Shown piece after piece: positions 35,395-46,800 of a DNA stretch of 64,000 bases. Location of the stretch: positions 373,924-437,923 of the forward strand of contig VZRZ01007869.1 in NCBI GenBank assembly GCA_013398175.1. Direction: 5' to 3'. This DNA comes from Climacteris rufus. Lineage: Eukaryota; Chordata; Aves; Passeriformes; Climacteridae. The notes beneath the pieces were generated by a model. The model made no database searches. It worked only from the letters and a program-made list of their open reading frames with translations, and was not told the DNA's origin. Within the stretch, counting starts at the first letter, position 1. Every line of letters begins with the position of its first letter. Both the position numbers and the translations under genes were made by a program.

Positions 35395-35760
35395 ATCCAT
35401 CCTTAACTTATATAAACCATGCACATTATTAAACCACGAGGCTCACACGGGATTATCATGTAAGATTATGACCAGATCTTGAAAGTCCATTTTATCTCAG
35501 CTCTTTCACTGGCATACACTTAATTGCTTTGCTTGCTTCCAAATTATGTCTAATGTCCATTGCATGTGTCATATGGCCAACATCAGCCAGTTCTGCAAAA
35601 GCTGTTTCTAAACGTGTTTGGTTAGATTGTTTTTAAGGCAAGTTCATTTCCTCTGCCAAATTTGAAGAATAGGCAGCCTGACATGTATGCAGCATTTCAG
35701 CTTCACGGTCAATAGTCTTCATTCATTATTTGGGTGTGAAAATAAAGTGTAAGAAATGAA
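35395..35760. promoter_or_regulatory. candidate conserved non-coding element
   Basis: The block combines a RUNX-type AACCACGAGG word near 35432, a K50 homeodomain-type GGGATTA near 35450, AAGATTATG near 35463, a CTTAATTG word near 35519, retained CpGs (ccacgag, cacacggg, aaacgtg, cacggtc) and a run of unbroken non-repetitive sequence. No open frame of note runs through it. The evidence is motif and composition texture only. Confidence 0.35.
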
Positions 35761-36367
35761 ATGCTGCTACAGCCTTCCCTACATCTGATACTAGTAATCA
35801 GTTTCTCCAACGAGAATATTTTGGGTTTGGTGCATATGCAAAGAAAATAGAAACACAAAGGCAAATGATGGAAGTATATGAGCCCGGTAAAAATAAAACA
35901 AAAAATAAAAAAGAATTGCAGTATATTTAGGCTGGTACACCTTAGATCTAAACTCTTTTCTTCTCCAAAAAAATAAAGATTTTATTACTCTTCAGCTACT
36001 AAGTTACAACAGATACACTTGCCATATTAGACTTCTAAAGAGTGTGGAGATCCTTGGGTAAATAAATCTCCCAATTTTTAAACTAGCAGAACAGTAGCAA
36101 AGATGCTGACTATGTGGTATTCATTAAATAAACTAACGCATTTGACAACTGAACTGAGACTCTCACTGTTACCTTCAAACATGAACTTCGACTTGACCTA
36201 ATCCCATATCAACTGATAACAGTTTACCATCTGTCCTTGGTCAGCCCAAAGGAAGACTTCAAAGGGTAGATTTAATAGCATATAGTTTGGCCTTGACATA
36301 CAGGCTGTATCTGTTCTTACTTAAAGAACAATAAAACCTTGTATTTAATTTCTTTTTTTTTTCTTTC
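35761..36367. other. AT-rich stretch up to the assembly gap
   Basis: Nothing recognisable was seen. A T-rich run (36352-36366) leads directly into the gap. Confidence 0.6.
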
Positions 36368-36381
36368 NNNNNNNNNNNNNN
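36368..36381. other. assembly gap, 14 N
   Basis: Fourteen undetermined bases are flanked on the left by a T-rich run and on the right by TTTTT. This pattern fits a homopolymer that sequencing could not size. Confidence 0.98.
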
Positions 36382-39060
36382 TTTTTAACAGATGGAGGGC
36401 TGGTGTCTTATTCCATTCTGTCACCCCATCTGGACGCCTTAAATGTGATACTAAGGGAAGCATGGGGTGAGCCCACCAAAAGCTCAATTCAAGTTGAGAT
36501 ACAGTGCAAAAGGAAAGAAAATAGACTGATACCAATCTCACAACATGGCAAAATGAAGGCATTTAAGGCTGCCATAGGGGAATGTGGACAATAAATCAAC
36601 ACTGAATCCTAAACATAACAATGCAGAATTGGAGTGCACTACTGAGCTCTCAAAGCAGTACAGATGCTTCTTCAGAAACACCTAATAGAAAATAAACCAA
36701 TTTATGTGTCACATTGCAAAGCAGCAAACCACAAGCCTAAACACCACAGGAATCACTTTCTGCTTACAGTTCCTCTTGAGGCCTCACCACAGGAAAAGCT
36801 GTTTTGGGGAGTTCAGAAAATGTGTTTTACTCTCACTGCAAAATTAACTGGTTTTGTCTTTTCTGTATGATCTCTTTATTACAATCAAGAGTTCAAAAGC
36901 AGGGGTTTTTTTGTGAAACACTCCAATGCTTTAATACAACAGTGGCCTTTTATTAACTTAGAGTAGTAGATTTAGCTAACATTCTTTAAGGGATGAAGGA
37001 CCACTAAAATCTGAGCTACTACCTGTTTAACATCGGGTAAAGGATAGAACACAGTAATTCCCACAGGAAAACTTATTTTCCTTACTATGAAAATGTAGCA
37101 GAGCACTGCATGATTATAAATATCCTACCGGTGCCTGCTGACTCCTTAGTCTGCAAATGCTCTGTAGAAACAACTAAAGATGATGTCTTCTCTTTTCACA
37201 ACTCTGAAGTAGCTACCATATTCAGATATAAAATAATAAATAGTAATTTTTTAGTGGTCATACAAAGTTTACACTGGTTATTTAAATAGATGGACCCCAA
37301 AGTTCCCTTGAATAGCAGAACAGTGAAGAAAAACCTTATCAGTGGTGGGACACTTTCATGCTGAAGTGATGTCCCTGATCCTAGAAGCAAGAGCTTTAGT
37401 CCCCAGTTACCTCTAACATAATGCTTTCAACCTAGTGTGTCCTGACATTAGGAAATTTGGTGGAAGAAATGAAGGATGGCAGGATAACACAAAGACAAAT
37501 TATTAACAAGTATTAGGAGTTTAAATCTATCCCTTCCTGGTATCTGTATCCCTCTGTAGATACGAAAAAAACAATATAATTCCTTTCCATGCTAGCAAAG
37601 GTTGTTGGATTGTTCACCATGGACAAAACTTCATCATAATCTTACCATGTTAATCAAAGCTTTGACAGACAGTGGCAAGTCCAGTGATCAAAGCATTTTT
37701 AAAGTATGAAAGGTTTCTGCTCTATTAATCTCTTCACAGACCCCTATAAATATATTTAAGAATATTATTTGCCAAAATAAAAGAAGAAAATAAAATTGAT
37801 CCAACCCAAATATATTTTTGTGTTTTCTGTAAAAAAGATAAAATCCTTATATTTTTTTTTGTATTGAAAAGAATTGTTTGTGTAACTTCTTCTTTTTTTT
37901 TTTTAAGAGAAAATGCAAGTCTAAATGGTTACAAAACTTCTGGTGCCAACTTTCCCTTTTTTCACCTCTGACTTTTATTCACAAATTGCAATGTTTAGGT
38001 AGATCACTTGGAATGGAACAGCCCTATTTTCAGTCTCCCAGGACAGCACCCCAGTTCTGAAGCCATAAAGCTATTTGAGGTATGAATATTTCCTATTGAC
38101 ATTGTCCCAATTTGGGACATAAGCATTTCTTAGATCAAAGACAGAAGCTTGAGTGCATATCTTAGACACAAGACTGTGCAATCACTTTATATAAAATATA
38201 TCTAGCTTGAAAGCTCCAATGTAATCTCAGTTTCAAAATGCACTCTGGCTGGGGAGTTATGTACCCTTTTGACTTACAGGAAGGCCTTGATTTAAATCCC
38301 TGTCATCAGTTCCTCTGTGAGAGACTACAGGATAGTGCTTCCATGGAGAGCAGCTCCAAGGAGACAGTTTTTCAGGAAATAATAAATGAACATGCATCTG
38401 TGCATGTGCTGCAACTTCTGTGCAGTCAAGAACTGGCAAAAGAGGATTTGAATGTGAAAAGGTCTGTCCTCTACCAGCACCTTGGGCATTCAGCATGAGG
38501 CAGACCAGCCAGCACCTAAACATCCAAATATCCAACCCCCAACTGAAAAACGTGGGAAAAGCATCTGCCAGCATTATTACAAAGTGGAAATCTTCAGAAA
38601 TGTTTTTGTTGATTGATGCAGGGTGTTTCTCCCTCATTTCCTCTAGTGGACACTCTTCCCATTCACTAGCAAGCCTGTCTGCTTTAAGATAAAACCAGCA
38701 ATGATGCTGGGAGCAGCACCAACCTGGGGAGAAAGGCAACGTTTTAAAGCCCTTTACCAAAGCCTCAGCAGGTCTTAGAGGCTCAGTCTGCACCTCTTCC
38801 AAAGGAGTCAGGCCGGAGCATCTATCTGTCTGAAGGCTCCAATAGGGTAGCGGTCCTGTTTTCTTAATGATCTGTCCTTTCTCAGCTGCAGAAGAAAAGC
38901 AAGTCAAGTGCGTCCTTATACACTACTTTACTAAAATGGATGTGCAGTACACACTTCATTACAACCACCACGGGAATTAAAAGTAACTTGAGCAAATGGC
39001 CCCAGCTCCATGTAATTATCTTTAGAAGACATTCGAAGACAAAAGGAAAAAACTCCCCAA
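36382..39060. other. AT-rich intergenic stretch, no gene seen
   Basis: No gene or transposon was recognised. The 38230-38900 part is more balanced in composition and carries overlapping open frames on both strands (for example 38257-38907 minus, 216 codons). These lack domain character, so I do not call them. Confidence 0.5.
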
Positions 39061-39610
39061 ACTAGCTCAAGAGCAGCAGTTTGCCGGGTGAGCAGCTGAG
39101 GCTGACCATGGGCTCAGCATGGGGTGGCTCCCCTGCAGCATCCCGGGCTGACAGCCTGGGCAGTGGGTCTCTTGAGACAGGGAGTGCGCGGGGTTGTCAG
39201 AGAAGGAGCCCTCACATGGACGTGTGCAGAACAAGGCTGAAAGGCATCAGGCTGTGTGTCTGAGCAATGCTGCCCTCCCATGGCACTTGCTCAGCCCGCT
39301 CACTTCCGAACCCACACCCCTCAAATGCTTCAGCAGGCTCCTGGCCCCACCGAAAGTGCAAGAGCAGGGCAGGTGTGATGAGCCACCAGTTACTCCTTCA
39401 GGCTCGGGGCCTCTGAAACTGTATTCTCAGATGACTGATCCAGCTGGCAGTGCCCGTACTCAGCCTATCCCCTTATTATGGACCACAGCTCCTCCCAGCC
39501 TTCAGGTCCCTTTTTCTCATCAGTCTCCTGGCTCTGTAGCTCATTCCCCTGTTAACTCCTTCACAGGTAATGCAACGGAGAAGCAAGAAACTGAGAAGTC
39601 TTACTGAGAG
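39061..39610. other. GC-rich segment in an AT-rich desert, nature unknown
   Basis: About 550 bases are markedly richer in G+C than the flanks, with roughly ten CpGs (ccggg near 39082, cgcgg near 39187, gacgtg near 39219, several near 39296-39350). An open frame runs from 39194 to 39607 on the plus strand (137 codons), Pro/Ser/Thr-rich in its second half. It ends close to an acceptor-like cttcacag, followed by gtaatg (39561-39572). I recognise no domain. It could be an unrecognised old LTR or repeat, a GC-rich regulatory element or a lineage-specific transcript. Confidence 0.35.
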
Positions 39611-42439
39611 CATAAATATTATTTTAAAAATAGACCTTCAAATAATTACAAGTGCAGAACTGTGAGAGGCTCTCGGTGACATCCAGGGAGACTGCAGCCT
39701 GACCCCAGGCCTTGGGCAAACCCAGCATCCAGCCATCATCCTTCTGATGGAACAGTGTGACCTCCCTTCCTTGAAGGATGATTTTCTTTTGAAAACAATT
39801 TCTAGCTCTTTTTTCTTACCTATTTACTAGCAAAGTTCCTCTTCTTTGTTGTCACTGAAAATGGCTGTGGTTGTAAGTGGCTGTAAGTCCTGGCTGTAAG
39901 ACGTGAATATGTGCAAAGACTTTTTAAATAAACACACCGCTTTTCCAAAGTGGGGCACAGAAGGCTCAAAGGCCAGCAAGTAGTTCAGCAACAACAGAGG
40001 TACCTGTGGCTGAAATGTCTTAATGTGGAGAAAAGCCCACAACTACATTTTTGTGAATGCTCTTTGTGGAGAAGGCAGCTTGAACTGGGTACAACCCACA
40101 GGTTTACAAGCAGCTGCAGAACACAAAAGTATAAGGAAAAAGAAATTGTAAATTGAAGAGATTTAGCATGGCAGGAGAAAATGACAATCCATTGACTCTG
40201 CACAGATCCAGTTGTACCCTGGACGACAACTGCATATTTTGTGCACTTAGAGTAGTTGGTTCCATAATGCAGTCAGAGGCCTAGAGACACTTTTAGCTAA
40301 AGGGGAATACTACTTCTCCCTCAAATCCCTGGGAAATCACTTCTCCAGCACAGAAATAGGTCTGCCTTAAGCCACGCCAGCCAGCTTTCCAAATCCACTG
40401 TGGTCAGAGCTCTGCAGTTCTGAGGCAAGCCAGTAGCTTTCATGTTATATAAAAGTTACTGACTTTGTGTTTACCACGTGCCTTCTCAAATGCTTCTCAA
40501 ATCTGGATTGTTTCCAGTGTACATATATAGTTTATATATGTTTATAACTTTATAAAATTTTAAAAGCTTTGGCAGTCTCTCAGCCAGAGCAGTGGTGTAG
40601 GTCTAGTGTGCGTTTATGGAGCCTGAGCTGGGAAGTTTCAAGTGTCTTTATGGACTTGCAGGTGAAGGTAAGTAGAAGCTGTATCCCACATGAAGAGGAT
40701 TTCTTCTGTGTATTAAAAACAAAGTTTTCCTCCAACCACAAATTCCTGACTGAGCTTCAGTGTAATCATTCAAATCATCAGATCCCAGGAAATGCACTCC
40801 TTCCAGGGACCTGTAGAGCCCCACAGCTGTCTGACTGGACACACAGGCTGTCATTCCCCAGAGACACCCCAGGACTCACAAGCCCCTGGCCTCCCTGCAG
40901 CCACACTATTTTGCACATGATGACAGGCCTGATGCAGCCCTGGCCCACCCTTCTGCTTCCAGCATGCATTGTGTGCCATGGCCATGGTCTTCCTCTGCCA
41001 GGCAGGAGTGCCCTTTGCATGACTTAACTCTGGCCTTGCTGTGCATGAATCATGGCAAACCCCACTGGGGAGTGGGAGAATGTCCACGACTACCTTTGGA
41101 TGCAGAATTTATCCTTAATTTCAGCCTTTTGTCCCACATCCCACTCCCAAACTTCCCTGGGCTTCTCCTCATGGGTCCTCCTGCTCCCACCTTTGCTCTG
41201 TCCTTGAGCAAAACCATAGGCAGGGATACACCCCACTCTATGAGTACCTGGTAGCTGGATCTTAGAAGTCTATTTCTGAAAAAAACCTCACCTTGCATGA
41301 TTGCCCCTTTATATGAGCTACCACATACGGTAATATGTGCCTCTACTGGTTTTACCACCCCGCTATGACAGGCTCTTGAAACCTGATAAATAGCTTTTGA
41401 TGGTAGGCCACAGCTGGCTTTCAGCAGGCAATCCAACAAGCAGTGGAGATTTTGCATACAAAGCTATTAAAACACAAGGTAACATGAAGTGTCAACTTCC
41501 CATGCTGCTGAAGCAAGCAGTGAGAAGATGAAGACAGAACACATTTCTCTAATGACCTAATTACATTTAATACCAAAAAAAAGTAGAATGTCTACTTGGA
41601 GAGGCTGTAGTCAACACTGATGGATGTAGGAATGCTGGACACTGTAGTGTACATTCTTTACAATACCTAAACATCTGTTTCAAACCATTTCCTACAAACT
41701 AATTTCCCCCTTGAAAATTCAGAAGATGGAGGCACCACTTTTGTCTCCCCTCACTGGCCTCAGAAAGTGAAGCAGAGCTATTTTTACTAGCATTACAAAA
41801 CACCTTCCATTTAAACCAAACTTGTAAAAACAATGGAAGACTTTTACTGCTTTAATACACTAGGTTGTGCGTTGTTATTTCCCTTTTCAAGAAAATACAT
41901 TCACTGAATATATATTTAGAACTCTTCCCACAAACTGATGACCTGATTGCAATCATGGAATTGCAAGAAAAATGAGGAATTGTAAATAATTATTTCAGAA
42001 GGTAAATATACCTGGTCTTTTATTAATGATGTATTAGAAGCTTCCTATAAAAATAGCATCTACCATTTTGGAAAGACCAGATCCTCAAAATGCAAAGAAA
42101 AAATATGCCTGTTCAATGTGCCCACTTGTGGTATGAAGTAATTTTCAAGAATATAATGGGAGAGATCACACAAGATGTTGCAAATAATGAAGTACTCAGA
42201 ATTTGCTTTTGCATAGGATTCTTTGTTTATAAAATGCAAAGAACTTCTCAGAAGCAGGTTATGAGTTTCACCTTTTCTTAAAGAGAAGTAAGAAAGGCTT
42301 GAAAATGAATCCAGTCTCAGCAACAGAGACAGGCACTAAACCCAGCAGCATGTTGACTTCCTTGCTGGAAGCATTAGGAAGTTTCCCTCAGGTAAAAAGA
42401 CAGAAATGTGCTAACTTCTGCCCTCCATAACACCTACAG
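39611..42439. other. intergenic stretch with one exon-like segment
   Basis: No established gene. The patch from 40560 to 41460 has balanced composition and many overlapping open frames on both strands. It contains the exon-like segment at 40584-40667, listed separately. A small imperfect tandem repeat of gtaagtcctggct-like words lies at about 39873-39900. Confidence 0.45.
40584..40667 (+). other. exon-like segment bounded by splice-like signals, identity unknown
   Basis: Eighty-four bases lie between an acceptor-like ggcagtctctcag and a consensus donor, GAAG|gtaagt. One frame is fully open (28 codons, PEQWCRSSVRLWSLSW at its start), and the length is a multiple of three. The acceptor has a weak pyrimidine tract. 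No neighbouring exon was found, and I recognise no protein. In several kilobases of random sequence some such arrangements are expected, so this is a weak call; a non-coding transcript exon is also possible. Confidence 0.18.
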
Positions 42440-42760
42440 GGTACTAGCATTATAATTATGTTGATGACATAACCTATTCAGTCAACCATCTCGTGTCCAC
42501 ACAGGTAATTATATTTTAACTGCTAAAGGGCTTTGGGAAATTGGCAGCCATGCAAATGCTTGGTTGGTGCAGCACATACATTTGCCATCCTAAGGTGATT
42601 AATGTAATTCACAGACCAGGAGTGGCCAGATAATTAGTTCAGTGCTACCCCTCATATTTAAAAGCAAATGGACAAGACAAATAATCCAGAACATGCACTA
42701 CTCTTCGTTTGTGGCTTATAAAGGAGTTTAAAGAACGTGTATAATTTCCACTGCAGAGAG
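42440..42760. promoter_or_regulatory. candidate conserved enhancer with octamer and TAATTA sites
   Basis: The block carries an exact octamer ATGCAAAT at 42550-42557, TAATTA at 42506-42511 and 42631-42636, and a GATTAATGTAATT run at about 42597-42609. AAAGCAAATGG and ACAAATAATCC words follow near 42661-42690. It lies in AT-rich DNA but has little simple sequence and no coding frame. The combination of POU and homeodomain-type sites resembles the element at 8586-9080. Function is inferred. Confidence 0.4.
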
Positions 42761-45700
42761 ATAGCTCATTGGATTTGACTGAATGGACTAAGGCTGTTCT
42801 ACTTCACAAGGCCTCCATAGGACATTAACATTGTACCTAAATAATTTAGATGGAAAATTAATCAAGAACAAACCCTTTTCAGGACTTGTATGAAGAGCAG
42901 GAGATAGTGACATGTGCTGTCTGGGAATGTTATATGCAATTTAGTACCTGACCTAGAGTGTGATGCTGAGCAAGCTGAACTGTTTCTGGTCCCCTGTTTC
43001 CCTCTAAAGGGAAGAGGGTACCTAGTTCCTAGATATGAACTTCTCCTACTGATGCTCAGTGCTTGTAGAATAGCTTGGGATCTTCGGAAGAAAGATGTAC
43101 AAAAACATTATTGATCCCAAATGTTTTGTATACTCTGTTGCTGCACTCAATGAAACAATCAAATATAAAACATGTTTCTGCAAAGCCAGCATGTAGAAAA
43201 TTCTCTATTGTGTCTTTCTGCTTTATCAAGCAGCCCACAGAATTCTTTAGAGGCCAAAGTCAATACTGTTTAAAACATCAAGACTCATTTTACACTCCAC
43301 GTTCTTTGTAATTTCTCTTTTTCTCAAACAGGTAATATACTACTGGGAAGAATGCCTTCCCTTCATAATTACAACACACAAAGCTTCAGACATTGCACAT
43401 TTCAGGTGAGTGCCTAAAATTTTGAAGGTTCTCATTATCCTTCTAACACACAGAGACTTTCCTGGGGACCACTGCTTTTACGTGAAAGGATGTGTGTTTT
43501 GTTTCCATTCAATGTTACAGTGAAATATAATGTCATGACCACCTAATAGACTTACTGGTAATCCATTTCACGAAAAATCAAATCCACCTATTGTATATGC
43601 ATGGCTTTTTTGATAATGCAATGACCCATACAGGGTAGCCTAGCAGCAACTGATTCCAACTTGTCCCTGCCAATCATTCAGCTTCCACTGCATGTCTCTT
43701 GCAGTCATTGGGCTAGCATGTGCATCCTGATAGCCCTGGAAATTAGTCTAAATCAGTACATCACATTGCAAACCAACGCTTCTTCTGATTACAAAGTTGA
43801 TAGCTTGAAATGGACATTCTAGAATTAACCCTGTGACCTGCTAAACTGGTGACAAGGAGACAGCAAAATGTGATGCAGGCACCAGGCTGAGTGACAACAT
43901 CTGGTGATGCTCCACTACTAGAAGCAATGTTGGAAAATTGAGGTAATTGCAGGTTTTTCATTTCTTCTTTTGGCCTGGAAAACTTCGTTTTTCATAGTTG
44001 ACTTTCTCAATAAAAAGTATCAGTGAGGAGGCACAATGATGCAACTTGACTGGATAGTTGACTAATTCTCCACTGTTCAAAGATAGAAGGGAATTCCTCA
44101 GGAAGGCATGTAGAACTCTTGGGACAAGACAGGAATTCAGAGCTGCCCAACAACTGCCAACTGCCCAACTGCCCAACTGGCCAGTACCTGAATGTTTTAC
44201 ATCCAGTCCAGTAACAGATGATAATAAAGTATTATGAGCCAGGGAAATAGATTCGTTTTTTAATTAAAAAGGGGCTTTAGACTTCATTGCAGAAAACAAA
44301 TGAAGAAAAGTTCCAAGTCCTATTTTAACAAAGGGTTTTACACCCAGCAATGAGCAACAAGACTGGTACTGCAAAGGGGGCAGGAACACATAGCCTGGAG
44401 TAGCAAAAGAAAATGGGACTCTGCTACTGACCCCATGTGCCCACTAGATTGGCTTAGTTGCAATGTGAATCTATTCTCTGACTGATATCAAGCCCATCTG
44501 TAGAAACATGTGAGACAGGAATGAACCAAATGAGTCTCATTCTCTAAGTGTAGGATTTGACAAGTCTGAATGTGGATTTTAAATGTCTGAACAAGGAAGG
44601 AAAGAGATTCTGGTGCTGGAAAATTTTTGCAGAACAAAAATATTCCAATCTGAATCCACACAGTGTAAAGTATTAAGGACATCTTTTTATCTTCGCAAAT
44701 TATTTTACATTTAACTGACTAACAACTCTGAAAATAAAGCCTCTTTAATTCTCTGTCCTTGGATTTGCAATGGGAAGGATTTAAAGAACTATATTTGATC
44801 CATTAGGTTGAGGTACTCACAGTACTGTACATTGTTTTAGTGTACTAAATTTAGTTGACTTCTGTCTCTTTCAATTACCCTTCTAAAAAGGATAGGTGAA
44901 AAATAATGTCTCTCCTTACATAATTTGGTTTGCTGTTGATTAATTCTTCTCTTCTAGTGCTTGCTTATGTTTTGTAGGGTAGGAAGGACAAAAGAGCTTG
45001 GGGGGGAGAAAAAGCTCTTTTTCTGAGTTTGAGCTTGTAGATTCTTCCCTTTCATACTTTTATCTCATCAGTATAATGTCAGGATTGTTGATAAAGACAA
45101 AAAAAGTCAAACAGAGAATGGACTGAATCTTAACTTTGGTAAAACAGGCCAACTGTAAGAAATCCTGAAGGTAAAAATGCTGAAGTCCTGAAGGCACACA
45201 TGCTATCCTCATCATTAATATGAAGCAAATCTAAATACAAGTTTTACATAATTAATTCACTGATTTGTCCTTTTTTGCCACAGCAAAGAATTGTAGAGGA
45301 ATACCATGCCCTAATTCTTAAAAGAATCATGGTCTGCATCAGCAGTACTCTGAGACATTTCAGAAATAGTCCAATTCCATTTGGTATCACTTATGTGGAT
45401 GCCCTCTGTAAGCTATGTACAATTCTTAACACCACTCAGCCTCTCAAAAGGAGGTAGAAACCAGGCATGAATTCTGGGGCAGGTCTTGAACTCAGCTGCT
45501 GCTTTGCAAAGGATGCAGCAGTGAGAGGCAAAGAGTTTCTGACTGTGATGTCCTACAACCATCAAATGGTAATCAAATACTTTGATGAGAAGGAAACAAA
45601 AAAGATTAATGTATTTTAGTGATCTGTTTAAATTTCAAAAATAGTAATTGCTGAACTTGACTGCTCTCAAAAACCTTGTTCTGAAAACAGAACTAGGCAG

Positions 45701-45939
45701 CAATGACTTGCCCTGAATTTCTGCAGAGTCTGAATGATCAAAGATTTGTTGAAGTTTTATTCGCCCACCTTGTTTCAGTGTTTAGACTGGGCTCATACTC
45801 CACAAAGATTGAAAAAAAAAAAAAACCAGGCTTTCAAAAAGGAAAGAAGTGCTCCATTCAGAGAGACATTAATTCTTTCCAACCTTCTTTTCTAACCTTT
45901 CCAGCCTTCTTGTTGGACTTATAAAAGCCTCCCTTGCTA
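42761..45939. other. AT-rich intergenic stretch, no gene seen
   Basis: No gene or transposon was recognised. It contains the small tandem repeat at 44143-44180. Confidence 0.6.
44143..44180. repeat. short tandem repeat, unit ctgcccaa
   Basis: Three exact ctgcccaa units and one ctgccaa variant lie within 34 bases, the last two exact units directly adjoining (44161-44176). Confidence 0.8.
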
Positions 45940-46020
45940 CATTTGATAATGCTTCATTAATTATCGGGATTAATCTACCACTAAAATTTAATGCAGAAAA
46001 TCAGCAGGCATCATGTATGT
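45940..46020. promoter_or_regulatory. candidate homeodomain-dense element (TAATTA next to GGGATTAATC)
   Basis: ATTAATTA (45956-45963) is followed after tc by GGGATTAATC (45966-45975), whose last eight bases are a perfect palindrome and contain a K50-type GGATTA site as bound by OTX, PITX or GSC proteins. A further TTTAATGC core follows at about 45988. Two CpG-free homeodomain sites this close, with one retained CpG between them, suggest selection. The bound factor and conservation are inferred. Confidence 0.4.
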
Positions 46021-46654
46021 TTGATGGATTCCTTCAGAGAAACACAAAGCAAAAAATCCAGATCCTGTAATAAGACCTGGAAGAACTTATGACAGGATGG
46101 AAAAACTTTCTAGTGCATCCTATGACAATAAATGACAGTAAATTGGGTAATACACCATAGTATCAAAAGCAGAGGTGATGATGAGCAAGCGTACATGGAA
46201 TTTGGACTTATAACTTCCTGGAGACATGTGTCACTGGAGCAGATATCTTAAAATTCCTCTTTCCCATCCACACACCAGATGTTCCCTACCCTTTCTCCTA
46301 ATGAATGTCTCCTTCAGATATTGGGATGCTACCAGGAATGGGGGAAGAACAGGCCACACCTGCACCGTAGCTTGTACAAACATAGTTAACTGGCAATGCT
46401 CAAAAATTCTGTTATAAGGTATGTAGCTATGCAAGTTTGATAGTCTTTTGTGGGCTGATGGCTTAAATAACTTGCCAGCAGATCATACACTAGAAACGTG
46501 TCACTGCTTGTGATACAAGAGCAGCTGTGTTCTTGCCCACTGCTGGAATGCACCTACTGGGGCAGGGTTTGAAATTTACCAGTTCAGACAAAGATATTAT
46601 CTTCAGGTTGTAACAAAGGAAACAAAAGAATGGAAATCTCTTAGTAGACATTAT

Positions 46655-46800
46655 TTATTTTTTTTAATTATGAACAACCTATTTAATTAATGCTGTTCCT
46701 GTTAATGCTCCGCTTTTTGAACAGGCAGCCATTTTTAGACATAAAATTATGCTATTCCCTTTGCCACCAGAGGTTTGGATCCCTGTTTAACTGGTGTTCT
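46655..46800. promoter_or_regulatory. possible conserved non-coding element
   Basis: TTTAATTAATGC (about 46682), GTTAATGCTCCGC (about 46700) and ATAAAATTATGC (about 46741) are regularly spaced homeodomain-type cores in non-repetitive sequence. No reading frame runs through them. The evidence is weak. Confidence 0.3.

Noticed and set aside
38257..38907. 216-codon minus-strand open frame, the longest in the window
   Set aside because: The peptide shows no domain, repeat or splice logic, and several plus-strand frames overlap it. Length alone is not sufficient evidence.
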